Source: Dichetophora obliterata (lineage: Eukaryota; Arthropoda; Insecta; Diptera; Sciomyzidae). From it: a DNA stretch of 64,000 bases. Under the pieces are notes generated by a model, which saw only the letters and a program-made list of their open reading frames with translations, ran no database searches and was not told the origin of the DNA. The translations under genes and the position numbers were made by a program. Shown piece by piece: positions 51,298 through 62,849 of this stretch (position 1 is the stretch's first letter; each line of letters opens with the position of its first letter). The stretch lies in assembly GCA_963920525.1 (NCBI GenBank), contig OY986435.1, forward strand, positions 261,456,962 to 261,520,961, given 5' to 3'.

Positions 51298-51391
51298 GAT
51301 CAAATCTGTATTTGCCAGGTTGAATTAAAACTAAAATTTTCAAAGTTTTCTCCTATAGCACGTTGGTATATTATCGAAATTCATAAGCTTC

Positions 51392-51408
51392 AATAAAAAC
51401 TGAAATAA
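51392..51408 (+). terminator. Poly(A) signals of the IQUB-like gene
   Basis: Two AATAAA hexamers (51392-51397 and 51403-51408) lie about 95-110 bp after the stop codon, the expected place for 3' end formation. Confidence 0.6.
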
Positions 51409-52747
51409 AAAGGATTAAGTAAAATTGTTTTGTACTCGACTAGATTGTGATGGCGTTAGAAAAAATCGCAAAAAAACGAAAAATCAGCCACAATTTCTTC
51501 ATACAAAGTTGGTCGATTTTTCGATTTTTGTTTTGGGTCATTTTTCATGTGAAAAATTAACGAATTTTTTGATTGGAACTTCATTTCACTTATGGGCCAT
51601 TTTTTATTTCTTTGGGTAATTTTTCATTATTATAGTTATTGTTTTTTTTTTCTATAATTTATTGATTAAATATGCTTATTTTTGTTCAATTGTTCTCGTT
51701 AATTATAAAACACTGAAGCACTACTTTTAAATTGGGTCATGTTTAATTTTGTTTGGGTGATTTTTCATATTCGGCCCTATCATGAATAATATTTCACGCG
51801 GAATCGGAAAAGGGAGTTATAATTTTTAATATAAAGCTCAAAAACCTTTTGAAAATTTGTAATGCATAAAGCCTTTATGAACCAATTTCCATTCATAATT
51901 TTCAATATGTTCTTGAGCTTTATCTTAAAAATTAAAACTCCCTTTTCCGATTCTGGGTGAAAAACTATTCATGATAGGGCTAATTATTTTTACGGCCATT
52001 TTTCATTTGGGTGATTTTTCATTTCCTTTAAAAATTTTTGCGGGATTTTTTATTTTTTTTTTTGCGATTTTTCCTTTCACTGTCATTTTTCACTTCGGTG
52101 ATTTTTGGCGGTTTTTCATTGGGCGATATTTTCTAGCGCCGATTGGGATGCAGTAAGAACAATTATGGAATTAAATGTCGTTTCTAATTAAAAAACAAAA
52201 CTATATGGATGAAAAATTAAATTTGTATTTAAAATAAAGTTAAGAATTTCAAACAAATTTAACTTTTCAAAACTTTACAAAACTACAGTAGAGAATTCAG
52301 CCTCTTTAACAAGAATCCATATTACATTTAAAGTATAACACAAAAATCGTCTCTTGTGCAATTGATTTGAAGTACTTTTTTCCTGAACAAAATGCTCAAC
52401 AAAAGAAGATATGGGCTTTTTTAATATTAACATTTATTTTAAAAATAAGTTATTAATAAACAAAAAAAAAACTGCTATGAAGTTGTGTTTAAAATTTGAA
52501 AAGAGTTTGTGTCGATTTGTTTTGTTTTATTGACTTTTAGTTCTTCAACACTCGAAATAATGGCCTTAATAAAACTTGTTAACTAAAGCAGGCAAATGAA
52601 AATTGGAGAACTTGTCGAATTTATATACACTCAATATTCCCACTTTAAATATGAAATTTAAGAACGTTTTTCTACAGCATGTTTGGTTGTTCCTTTGTTA
52701 AAAGTTATTTACTTGTACAACAATATGTGTTTTTCTTTAGCATATTT
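51409..52747. other. Intergenic region between the convergent genes, with a foldback
   Basis: Repeated ATTTTTC and GTGATTTTTCAT words (51500-52130) form a degenerate repeat. At 51770-51982 lies an inverted repeat: GGCCCTATCATGAATAATAT against ATTCATGATAGGGC, with GGAATCGGAAAAGGGAGTTA and its inverse inside. No gene is visible. The 3' UTRs of both genes lie at its edges. Confidence 0.5.
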
Positions 52748-54896
52748 TTATTTACTACTAACAATCGCCTTAAACTTCGCCTCCAAATACTGAACTCGCT
52801 TAAGCAATTTATCGCTAGTATTAAACTCATTGTAGGGGATGGGTAACACTGTGTAACCACTTTTCTCCAGTAAATCGAAGGAAATATTTGTTAAGCCGCT
52901 CATTGCACGATGAGGACCATGACAGTGGTCATGGAAGTTAACAACCATTAAAGCGACTCTGTGAAAATAGGACAAATAAGTAAATTGCCCAACGAAAGAA
53001 TTTGGATGCATACTTAATAGCGTTTGGATGTTGTTTGTCCAATGGCAATGGATTACGTTTAGCATCAAACTGGCAAAGCGCATCTGTCACAATAAGTTAT
53101 GATGAATTTAAACTGTTTCGTAATTTTACACTTCTTTCATTCAACATACCAATAAGAAATCCCATTTTACTATCGACTAGAGTCTTCAGCTGATAGCTCG
53201 CAGGTAATAGGCTTTTTAAAGCATCTACCATACCGTTAAAAAGAATTTGTTTAGATTTTGCATGAGCCATTGGCACATCATACACTGGACTATTTGTTGG
53301 TATGCTTGCGCCTTGGTAATCTTTTGCCAATAGTTGGGCAAAACTGTTCAAGTTTAAGAGTTTCATTTTGGATGTTGGCGAAAGAGCATCTTGATCTTTC
53401 TGCAGTTCTTTGATAAAATCCGCGCTGTGGGCGAAAAAATTTATATTGAAGGCTGATGGAACATGTTTGTAATTGAATTAAAAGCTACAATAAGAATAAA
53501 GCTATTAGTTTTTTGAAATACCAAATTACTTGAGAGTTGATAGTCAAGGAAAATAATTATATCTAATTTTTTGCTATGACAATTTAAGGTGACTCTTAGT
53601 TCTCGCTTACCTCAGCACTGAAGTCAATTGTGAGTTTTCAGCCAGACTTAACACAACCAACGACCAGACATAATTAAGCCAATCGACAGGTTTTGTAAAA
53701 TCTTTCCGTACAATGCTCTTGACAAGTTTCTCTCGCACATCTTCAATATTTGCACTCTTAAAATTGAGTATAGCTGATGTATAGAACAACGCAGTCACAT
53801 CCTGTATCCTACATATATCACTGTGTTTAAGCGTCCACTGTGTGAGCGATTCCAGTATATCTTAAAAAAAAGTGCGTTAGTAAAGTAATCATTTTGAATT
53901 CCACATCGTCAATACAAACCCAAGTCGCGATATTTCAAAATTCCCAAGCTGGTCAAAATTGAACCCACAACTGCAGACTTGTCTAAATTATTTGGAAGAC
54001 CTGCATGTATGTCTGCACAAATCTTCGCCGCTAGCACAGAATCCTGAAAGTTTAATGTAGCCATGGCAAACAGTACATCGGCGCATTGCTTAAGATCCAG
54101 GTGCTCGGAATTGCTGCTGATATTGAAGGCCAGGGAACGCAATAGCGGAGTGCTACGTCGTTTACGTTGCGCCAGCGTGCTCATTACCTTAACCATTTGA
54201 GGCAGGCTAATACTGGCGATTAGTTTGGCCGCTTCATCGTCACCGGCGACGCCAAGCACCGTATTGAGATCATCTGTGCGAAAGCCTATGATGCGTTTTT
54301 GATGATCCCCGTTAGCCTCATTTTGAGTAGCTCCGTTATCCTTGACGCTAACTGTGCGACCTAAGATCCGGCAGATGCGTATGAAACGTGTATCGTTTTC
54401 AAACTCTGATAACTTTACGCGATTGATTGTGCTCCACTCGGCAAGAATTGAGACGATTTTCAGCGCATGCTTCCGCGATATTGTACCATTGTTCTCGGTG
54501 ATTGCCAGCAGCCCGTTTACTGTTTTAGCATTGATAATGCTTTCATCTATAATGCTAGTTTTGCTATCGATTGTATTTACAATTTTTTGACTGCTATTAT
54601 CAGAGATGGTTGAATCATCATCCTTAAGCGATTCAAATGCAGCCGCAACGAGAGAGCCTATAGTTTAAAAAATTATATTGCATAAACTATTTGAATTGTT
54701 CATTAAAATATATATATAGACTTTTTGGTTTTTTTATGGAAGTTTCCGCGATCGCCTCCGTTTCTGTTGTAGTTTCTGCTACTGATCCAGTGATAGATGT
54801 GGTTGTTGCAGTTGCCGCCCGAACCGTTGTACTATAGCCAGCACGCCGTAACAACTGTGCCGAGATGCTGCCCGCGAAACGTTGAAGCCCCAACAT
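52748..54896 (-). CDS. FASTK-family mitochondrial protein with RAP domain, six exons
   Basis: Exons on the - strand: 54896-54722, 54657-53920, 53860-53611, 53424-53150, 53083-53014, 52958-52748; introns of 64, 59, 186, 66 and 55 bp. They join in phase to 1719 nt (572 aa). The N-terminus MLGLQRFAGSISAQLLRRAG is Arg-rich and lacks acidic residues, like a mitochondrial targeting peptide. The middle carries FAST-type helical repeats (LKQCADVLFAMATLNFQDSV and similar). The C-terminus is a RAP domain: VALMVVNFHDHCHG, LLEKSGYTVLPIPYNEF, DKLLKRVQYLEAKF. Known: FASTK proteins bind and process mitochondrial RNAs. Closest member perhaps FASTKD4/TBRG4 by size, not settled. Confidence 0.85.
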
Positions 54897-55240
54897 ATTG
54901 ATTGCTTCTGCTCTTCCAATTATTTTGTCGCAAATGCTGGAACTGAAAAAAGTTTACATAACCTTTTGCTTGAGAAAAAACCACAACATGAAATAGCAAG
55001 TGGCATAAGTTGCACAAAATTCTATTAAGACTACTGTGTTTTTGCCGAGATTTCTATTTTTTTTTTAACAATTCAACAAATTTAATTTACTTTTTACGTT
55101 TTATGTGAACTACAACTATTCCCACGGGGTTCTTCAAGTGACGGCCGCCAACAGAATGTCAAAATTCTGAGTGACATCAGTGTCATGTTTTGCAACAGTG
55201 ATGAGAGTTTGAATGAACAGCTTTTGAGGAAAATATTTCG
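54897..55240 (-). promoter_or_regulatory. 5' flank of the FASTK-family gene
   Basis: On the - strand a TTTTTTCAG near 54942-54950 followed by TTCCAGCATTTGCGACAAAA could be the 3' splice site of a 5' UTR intron. Beyond that the promoter is not identifiable by eye. Confidence 0.3.
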
Positions 55241-55249
55241 GATATATAT

Positions 55250-55550
55250 ATACCATGGTATAATTATTTGACAAGGTAGCCGTGACAGTTTTTTGGTGTT
55301 TGGTAGTTGTCAAAAACAGCTAAAGGAGTTGTAGTTTGATGCTGTACACTAGCTATGTGCTTATTTTTAATTTTTCTTTGATTCATTAAATTTATTCGTT
55401 GCTTATTTTTTCACATTTCTTGGATTAATTGCATGAACAGGTAATTTTGACAACTACCCATCGCCGCTCGTGAGAAAAAAGCCAGTCTACGATACTACCT
55501 TATCAGTAATTGTGCCATGATATATACAAAAAATACCATGATAGAATAAT
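55250..55550. repeat. Foldback/MITE, ~300 bp
   Basis: CATGGTATAATTATTTGACA plus AGGTAG on the left and CTACCTTATCAGTAATTGTG plus CCATG on the right are imperfect inverted repeats. GTAGTTGTCAAAA and TTTTGACAACTAC pair inside. No coding capacity. Confidence 0.6.
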
Positions 55551-55802
55551 GCAGGTAGTCTCGTGGCTAATCGTGATCTCTTTGACAATACTACCAGTAT
55601 TGTCAAAATCGGTTTTTTTTAAAGAAAACAAAGATAACAGAGAAATATTAAATTGCTCCACTTGGATATTTTTGTGTTGTGTTTAAAAATTTGAATAAAA
55701 TTGAATTACTTATTTTTTTTGCAAGGAAAATGGGCTGAGTTTTTGTATTCCAGCTGACGAGCCTAGTTGACTATCAAAACAAGCAATTTTTTATGTTTCA
55801 TA

Positions 55803-55943
55803 GGTGCATGTCACACTTAGCGGACACGGATAAATTTGTTGTTGTTTGCGTGGGTAAAAGAAAAAACTGGAAATTGAGAGCGCTTCTTTTGCTCGTGAAA
55901 ACAACTACAAATTTGCCTGTGTCCACTAAGTGTGACATGTACC
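55803..55943. mobile_element. Hairpin MITE, ~141 bp (copy 1)
   Basis: GCATGTCACACTTAGCGGAC and GTCCACTAAGTGTGACATGT are inverted ends. The arms extend through AAATTTGTTGTTGTTT and its partner. A sister copy is at 57621-57763. Confidence 0.8.
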
Positions 55944-56164
55944 AAATAGTAAAATACCAGTTCATTCATACTTTTTTCATTGAAACTTTTTATTAATAGT
56001 TTTATGTAACATTTTAGCTACAGATTAAATTAAAATTAGCAAAAAGCATTAAGAACAACAAAATAAAAACAACGCAAAAAGGTACTTCAATATTTTGTCA
56101 AATAATTAGGAACATTTCAAGAATAGCGGCAACTCTATTTTTGAATTTTTTTTTTTTCAGATTA

Positions 56165-56548
56165 TAGTGCTGGTCTACACTAGCCTCACTCAACCGACTC
56201 ACTTTGATGTTTATAGAAGAGATGAGGAAGTGGGAAGGTAAATGAACCGTGAGGCAAGAGTTTTAAAAACTTTAAAAATTTTTAGACTCACTTCGATTTG
56301 ACATTTGTCATTTGGAGTGTTTTTTCTATTATGCGCTTATAGCTGCCGGTTTTGCAGTGCTATATGCAGCTACGAAGCACACACTCAAGTAACACTAATT
56401 TTTTATTGCTTTAAAATATTTTAGGTTAAAAACAGCACAAAAGAGAATGCACACTCAATGTGAGGCAGGTTATGTGTGTGAACATATAACAACTTTTTCA
56501 TGGCAAAGTGTGTCGGTTGAGTGAGGCCAGTGTAGACAGGCTCATATG
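56165..56548. mobile_element. MITE with ~40-bp TIRs
   Basis: The left end CTGGTCTACACTAGCCTCAC plus TCAACCGACTCACTTTG is the reverse complement of the right end CAAAGTGTGTCGGTTGAGTG plus AGGCCAGTGTAGACAGG. The body is AT-rich with no transposase. Confidence 0.8.
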
Positions 56549-56696
56549 GATTTTGGCATCCTAACTCAAAATTTGAAAAAAAATTGCAGGCCGCTCGCCA
56601 TTGGTTTAGAAGTTATAGGGCTTCAAAGTTTGAAAAAAGAGCCTACAAATCTTGCTATTTTTTTAATTTTTCAACAAAACTGCACTTTATGCATAT

Positions 56697-56890
56697 CATA
56701 AGGAAGGTAATTAAAGTACCTATTCAACAAGGTATCACAAAATCCATGCATAACTTTTGTTATGCATAACTAAAAAAAGTTGTTCAGACAAATTGTTAAT
56801 ATAAGAATATGTATATCCTTAAAAGTTATGAATGGATTTCCATGTTTGATACCTCGTTGAATAGGTATTTTTATTACCTTTCTTAATACC
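56697..56890. repeat. Inverted repeat, ~190 bp
   Basis: GAAGGTAATTAAAGTACCTA plus TTCAACAAGGTATCA pairs with TGATACCTCGTTGAATAGGT plus ATTTTTATTACCTTTC. Inside, AAATCCATGCATAACTTTT pairs with AAAAGTTATGAATGGATTT. A MITE-type hairpin. Confidence 0.7.
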
Positions 56891-57620
56891 CATAATGCGG
56901 AACACTAAAAAATAGATCATGATTTGTAGCAAAAAGAGTATCCTACAGAATTTGGGTACTCAAATCATACCCGAGTGTCGTGCTGTTTTCAACTCATTAG
57001 AATTTTTTCGGGTATAAGTTCTTTCTCATATCCGAGAGCGGTGTGGCCCGAACCACATCGAGCCGTTTTCAATGAGCGCGTCGAGTAAATTTATTACAAA
57101 GGCGCTCGATCTGAATGTATTTTGAGTGTACTCTGAGTACTGCTCCTTCTCTGCCAACGTCTCTTAGCGTTGACTAGTAAAAGGTAAGGCTTTTATTGAA
57201 ATAAAATTATATTAAAAATGCAAACTAATTTTTGGATAGCCTTATTTAAATTTTTATCAAAATTTGAAAACTACAGTGTTTCGTAATTGTTTTCAACGCA
57301 CAATAGATCACGGCTGCAGAAAATCAATGACACTTACGATACTATTGAAACTGAGTATTTTTTAACCTCAACATCTTTACCTCATGCGCAGCTTTCACTG
57401 TGTAAGATAAAAACAAAAAGCAACTCAAGAGGGACACATTTGTTGCTATCTAAATGTTCAGGAAAAAAAAGCACAAAACAAATACAAAAAACTCACTCAC
57501 TTTTTACTGCTGCGCTCTGTGTTATATCTGTGGCAGATGCGCCTAGTGATTCGGCGGCTACTTATGTCGATTATGAGTATTTCAGCAAGAAAAGTATCAG
57601 CAAGACGACAACAACCATAA

Positions 57621-57763
57621 GGCCCATGTCACACTTAGCGGACACGGACAAATTTGTTGTTGTTTTCGCGGGCAAAAGAATAAACTGAAAATTGAGAGAC
57701 CCATTTCTTTTTCCCGTGAAAACAACAACAAATTTGTCCGTGTCCGCTAAGTGTGACGTGGAC
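57621..57763. mobile_element. Hairpin MITE (copy 2)
   Basis: Same family as 55803-55943: GCCCATGTCACACTTAGCGG and CCGCTAAGTGTGACGTGGAC ends, with ACAAATTTGTTGTTGTTTTC and its inverse. The arms match each other better than in copy 1, so this copy may be younger. Confidence 0.8.
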
Positions 57764-58009
57764 CTAAATATTTATGAACCGAAAAAACCCGATCTTTCCC
57801 GGTCCGACTCATGACTTAGGATACTTATATTTATTTGAGCCGCCACATTCTAGCTTCGTAGAAGAGAATATGAGTCGAGTTGCGTGCGCTAAGGGTGAGT
57901 AGGTTTTTTGTACTTATTTTTTTCGGATATACTCAGAGTCGCAAAAAAGCTATCCGTTGCATATCTCTGATTTGTAGGCCATTTTTGCAACTTTGGAAGC
58001 CTGTAACTT

Positions 58010-58869
58010 CTAAACCAATTGCAAGCGGCCTAAAATTCCAGATTTGGTTTTAGGAGGTTTATATCCGTATAATTCAACAAAAAATATTAAAAAAGAGATT
58101 TTTCCATCCTCCATCATGGCTCTTTTCAAAGTTGCTCTATTTGTTGGCTGCTTTTTGGCCACATTTTTCTTAAAATGCGACCACAAATTTTCAAATATTT
58201 TTTTTTGCAATTGTAAAGAAGCTTAGTCCGTACCGTATACTCTTTGTGCTTCGGATCATTGTCTTGGTAGAATTTAAACTTCTTATCAAATCCGAATTTG
58301 TTGGCACTGCGTCTTGAGTATGTTCAGATATTGTGAAGCATCCATTTTACTTTCCACAAGAGCCAAATCTCCGACACCTTTGCGCGATATGCACCCCCAT
58401 ACCATGACCGAAAGCTTACAAAATTTAACTGTCGGAATCATATTTTTTCTCTGCAGTGAAGATAGTGACTGTCTATACACAGTCAGGGGTATATCGCTAT
58501 GAAACATAATAATTTTTTGTTTCATCAAAAAAAATTATGTTATCCCAATAACTACTATCCTCCAGTATGTACGCATTTGTAAAATAAAGACGGCGATCAA
58601 TATTGATTTGTGAAAGTAAAGGCTTCTTTCTTGCTATCTGTGATTGGTACTGGTGCTTACTTAAAGGTTGCGAATGGTTTCGCAAGGGCTCTCGTCAAAA
58701 CTCTAGGGTTTTGATCCACTTTTTTTTAGCAAAAATCGCGGTTTAGTATGTTGTTCACAATTTGTTTCAATTTATAAAACGTTTCACATAGTTCCTTAAC
58801 AGATTTCCCAATTCTATAATTGTAATAAATCAGTTGGATCACTTCAAATTGGGTTATTTTTCCCGGCAT
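58010..58869 (-). pseudogene. Tc1-like transposase pseudogene
   Basis: Begins MPGKITQFEVIQLIYYNYRI at 58869, then ARKKPLLSQINIDRRLYFTN, IIFFDETKNYYVS (degenerate first D motif), LSVMVWGCISRKGVGDLALV and FENLWSHFKKNVAKKQPTNR near the C-terminus. The order fits Tc1-like (DD34E) elements. Frameshifts and a lost segment around 58210-58290 (where the second D and the E would be) make it inactive. I could not define its TIRs. Confidence 0.7.
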
Positions 58870-60480
58870 TTTGATTTTTTAATTTCTTAAGACAAGAACT
58901 TAAAGAACACGCGTATAGAAAAATCAAATGTCACGAAAAATTTAATTCAATACCAGAAAAGTATCGAATATTTAAAAAATTTAAAAAAATCCCCAACAAA
59001 TCAGTTTCAGGAAACTGAAGTTTGTTCAAAGGCAGAACAGTCTCAACAATTACTTGACAAGCAAATTTTGAAGTGGTTTTTGTGTTGTTGGTTATTTTGT
59101 CCTTTTTCATACTTTTTGCTATTTTTTATTTAATTGATAGCTAAAATGTTAAATAATAATATAAGAAGTTTAAGCAAAAAAAGTGGAAAAGCACTATTTT
59201 TTTCTTATTTGAACATAGAAAAGTGCTTATTTTTGTTTAGTCAAAAAAATTACTTAAATAAATTTAGCTAACACTTTGATGGACATTTTGTTAGCATATG
59301 TTTTTTGTGCCAACATTTTGTTAGCATATGTTTACATACAAATTGAGTTTGCTATTAAGTTTCAATCTCATAGTCCATACAAAAAGTTATCGGTTAGTTT
59401 TTGCAAGTTTTCAACATATTGCATTTTAGCCTTAATATCTCTTTTTTACTGCTTTTTTGGTAAAAAAGAAATGTTATTTCTTTGAAAACCAAAAAAGCCT
59501 GCAAGTTATTCTAAATAGGTATTAATTGTAATAATAGAGAAGTAGCCGTGGTAGCCCGGGTTTAATCCCCAACTCAGAGGGAAAATTTTTCAATTGAATA
59601 AATATTTCTGTTCGGCCGCCACCAATCTGTTTGATATCGGAAATTTGGATTGTATAGGAGGTGCCACGTCCCCATGTCGAACGTCAATAAAATGTCTATC
59701 AGTGAAACGGCACTTGTAAATTGTATAAGTATATAACTCCAAAGCTATTCGATACCGCAAATTTGGATTTAATGGGAGGTGCCACGTCCCTTTTTATCCA
59801 TAGCGCTTTTGAATCAGAATTACGTCTTACAGCGCGGTTTGTATGGGGGTCATTTTCACAAATTTTTTCAAAGTGATATTTGACACTTTGGGGCATACCT
59901 ACAGCCTTTAATATTCATCGTACAAAGAAAAAAAATGCCAAAATATCAGTTTTGGTGGGAATAAAACGAATATCTAATAAAATAGCAAAATCTAAGAAGA
60001 AAAAATCCATATATTCCTATGAGAAATGCACAAGCTGCTTGAGTAGCCGTTTATTTTGTTTTTATGGTTGTTGTTGTTGTTGTTGTTGTGTGTGTTCGTT
60101 TGGTTCGTAATCATGTCGTTCCTTGTTGTGCTGCTTTTGTTCTTATTGTTGTTGTTTTTATTAATATGTATGTAAAATATACATAAATAAATACACATCA
60201 GCTGCTTTAATTTTATTTCGTTTCCCAGATAACCAATTGGTTCGGTTGAAAACGGTGTACACTTCTAAAAGCACTGAAGCGGACCGTTTCTGCGCAAATT
60301 TGCGCATGCGTTACAATTTGCATTACATTTAGTTTTAACAACAAATTCATCACCAAAAATATCAAACGAAAACTTTTTATAAAACAAAACAAATTTGTAC
60401 ATGAATTTAATTGTGAGCTTTTTAGATCAGGTAAGTTTGAAGAAGGACAACAATAACAAGTTTGTTTTTGAATAATTTTT
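58870..60480. other. Intergenic DNA with short repeats
   Basis: At 59545-59575 GTGGTAGCCCGGGTTTAATCC is a possible tRNA-derived B-box remnant. At about 59630-59795 a ~118-bp direct repeat is seen (AAATTTGGATTGTATAGGAG and AAATTTGGATTTAATGGGAG, each followed by GTGCCACGTCCC). At 60064-60090 is a (GTT)n microsatellite. A direct duplicate CAACATTTTGTTAGCATATG lies near 59310. No gene is supported. Confidence 0.4.
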
Positions 60481-62845
60481 ATTTAGAAGATGAAATGCTT
60501 TAAAATAGTTTTGAAAAATATAAAAAAAAAACCAGAATTTTTCTCTATTACTGTATTAAAAGGAATTCTACGTCTATACTTACGATACTATCGAAACTGT
60601 GTCTTTTTTATCTATAGCGATACGTTCTCTAGTTATGAGTGCGCACACAGATGGTGGTTTCTTTTATATATATATAGATTCAAAGAAACACTCTTTAACC
60701 AAGAGGACGTTTGAGATAGACCCCATTTCCAGACCAATTTTTTTAGGAATGAACCAAGGAATCATATAACAAAATTTTATTATTTTGTCCTGCTAGATTA
60801 GTCAAAACACACAGTGTGCGTCAGTTCGGTTTATATATTTTGGTACAAGCTTAAATTATAAAGAAACGAAATTATTGAAATTCTGTCCATTTTTGTGTAA
60901 AATAAACAAAAAATTGTTTACTCTATTCAGCTATTCTGCCAATAAGCAGCGCTAACCAAAACCACTACTTGTCGTTAACTTAATGAGCACTTAACTGACA
61001 GTTAAGCTTTCCCAGTAGTTATTTTGGAGTCAATTGGAAAAACAAATAGTTAATTTCTAGCGAAATCTAAGCTTGCAATGAAATAGTACAAAAAACTTTC
61101 AGCTCACTTTGGTTTTATTTTGTTTTCTTGTCAAACAAAAATAAATTAAATTTGAACACGTGTTGTGTCAATTTTTTAATTTTAAAACTGTTTGAGGAAT
61201 AAATTTAAAGAATTCGATAAAGGTACGTTTTTGCATTATATAAAAAATGTAACTACATAAAATAAAATAAATTATGTTTTACGTGATGCACCTCTTTTTG
61301 TAATACATGCAAGAGATAAGAAATAAATGCCTCTAACGTTTGAATACTTTCAAACCAGTTTCATTTTCTTATTTAATACTCGCTTTTTAAATTCAAATGC
61401 AATTTTTTATGTGCTCCAGTTACAGGAGGCTATTAAAGAGCATGCCAGTCTAACTTATCTATAAAATTATGCCCGGTTTCCGTGTGATCTTCTAATATCT
61501 CCCACAATCACATCTTCTGTGGGAAAGAAATAGAATGCGAGCGCCTCTTTATGGGATTGATAAAGGAGCGTGTAAAACTGACATACATTTTGCATTTTAT
61601 AGCATGTGATATCCTCTACTATCTAACATGATGCTGGGAGATCGTAGAACTTGCTATAAATACGGTAGCCATTTAAGTTTTTTGTTGTTGGACTATTGTC
61701 ATCACTGACAACTATTTTTATAGCATTCCAAAGATGCGTTAACATGTCTAAATACAAGAATGATAGAATAAGAGATTACGCTTTGCGCAGGTCCGTTACT
61801 TCTGCTAATCGAGTTTGACAACCAGCTGTTCAATTGAATATGTCACAATAATTTATTTCTTTGAGAAACGTATTGCGATCGGTTGTGTTTTATTTAATTG
61901 TGTATATATCGAAGAATATTTGCGAGTTTTTAACTTAAAATTTAAAAAATTAAGTGTGCAGCTGCTAATCGTGGTAACAGTAGCAAACAAATATTTTTCA
62001 GAAACCTGATGTTTGCAATAAATACAAAAATTAAACCAAGAAATTGTAGAAAACGCACACAAACGAAAACAAAAATACAAAAATATATTTACTTAACAAA
62101 ATTTGTTTCATTATTTTAGAACTTGGAACTATCATTTATTTGTCCTTTCAATTCGCAGGTAAATTAATGGAAATAAAACATCTGGGAATGTTTAAACTAC
62201 ATCAATTAAACTCTTAATAAATATTTTTATAAAATCCAATTCGAAAAATAATGCTCACTAAAGTTGGTTTCTTAGACAAATTTTTTTTTTTACTAAGCTG
62301 CTTACTGGCTGTAATCAAATAATAGTAAAAATAATGTTTGCAAAGAAGTACTTAATAAATTTACCTTCTCCTCGTTCCAATAAATTGCTTCTTACTTCTT
62401 TTATTTTGCAATTAAACTTAAATGTATGCAATTTTCATTTCTGTGTAGAAATCGTATGCAAAGTGAACGCTCTCCAAAACAGCATTGATATTATGACGTA
62501 CAAGCGCAGTACGACAATTTTGTTGTACTCATTTTCTTGTCTTCGGCGCAATCTTTGTATTCTATCATTCTTGGTCTAAATAGAAGTAAAATAAAATAGG
62601 AAAAATCTAAATTGGAGACTTTAAAACAAATTTAATCAAATTATTTCTTAAGCAAACAAATAAAAGCTGCACAACATACAACAACAAACCAAATGTCATT
62701 ATTTTATAGCAAGAATAACATACATCCATCGATATATGATGTGATTGTCAGAGATCTTAGAGGACCAATAATTTATATAGTATTTATCTCAATATAGTAA
62801 TTTCATAAATTAAATTATAATAAAAATTAATATGTGATCTACATT
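60481..62845. other. AT-rich intergenic DNA, no gene found
   Basis: Short frames (60490-60714, 61815-62009, 62334-62579) have no recognisable products and no flanking splice signals I would trust. I see no RNA gene. Confidence 0.3.
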
Positions 62846-62849
62846 TGTG

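Larger units (their letters stand above)
41477..50370 (+). other. Giant intron 7 of the IQUB-like gene (~8.9 kb)
   Basis: Ends at ATATTTTTAG. It contains a MITE at 41811, a long AT-rich unassigned part (42060-44930), small foldbacks, a ~385-bp direct repeat, an intact mariner and a decayed rosa element. Confidence 0.7.
56560..58045. repeat. Large inverted repeat framing 57 kb MITEs
   Basis: The left block (about 56585-56655: CAGGCCGCTCGCCATTGGTT plus TAGAAGTTATAGGGCTTC) is the inverse of the right block (about 57965-58040: GCCTGTAACTTCTAAACCAA plus TTGCAAGCGGCC). The two may be ends of one transposon or two opposite copies of a repeat. Between them lie two MITEs and unassigned DNA; the + frame 57287-57688 lacks recognisable content. 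Confidence 0.5.

Noticed and set aside
49660..49790. rRNA or structural RNA fragment
   Set aside because: The GC-richer stretch looked distinctive, but I could not match it to rRNA or a defined fold.
57287..57688. A 133-codon host gene
   Set aside because: It lacks an ATG at the start (TTG), its end runs into a MITE arm, and no domain or splice context is visible.
59992..60198. Asn-rich protein frame
   Set aside because: It is a translation of the (GTT)n microsatellite.
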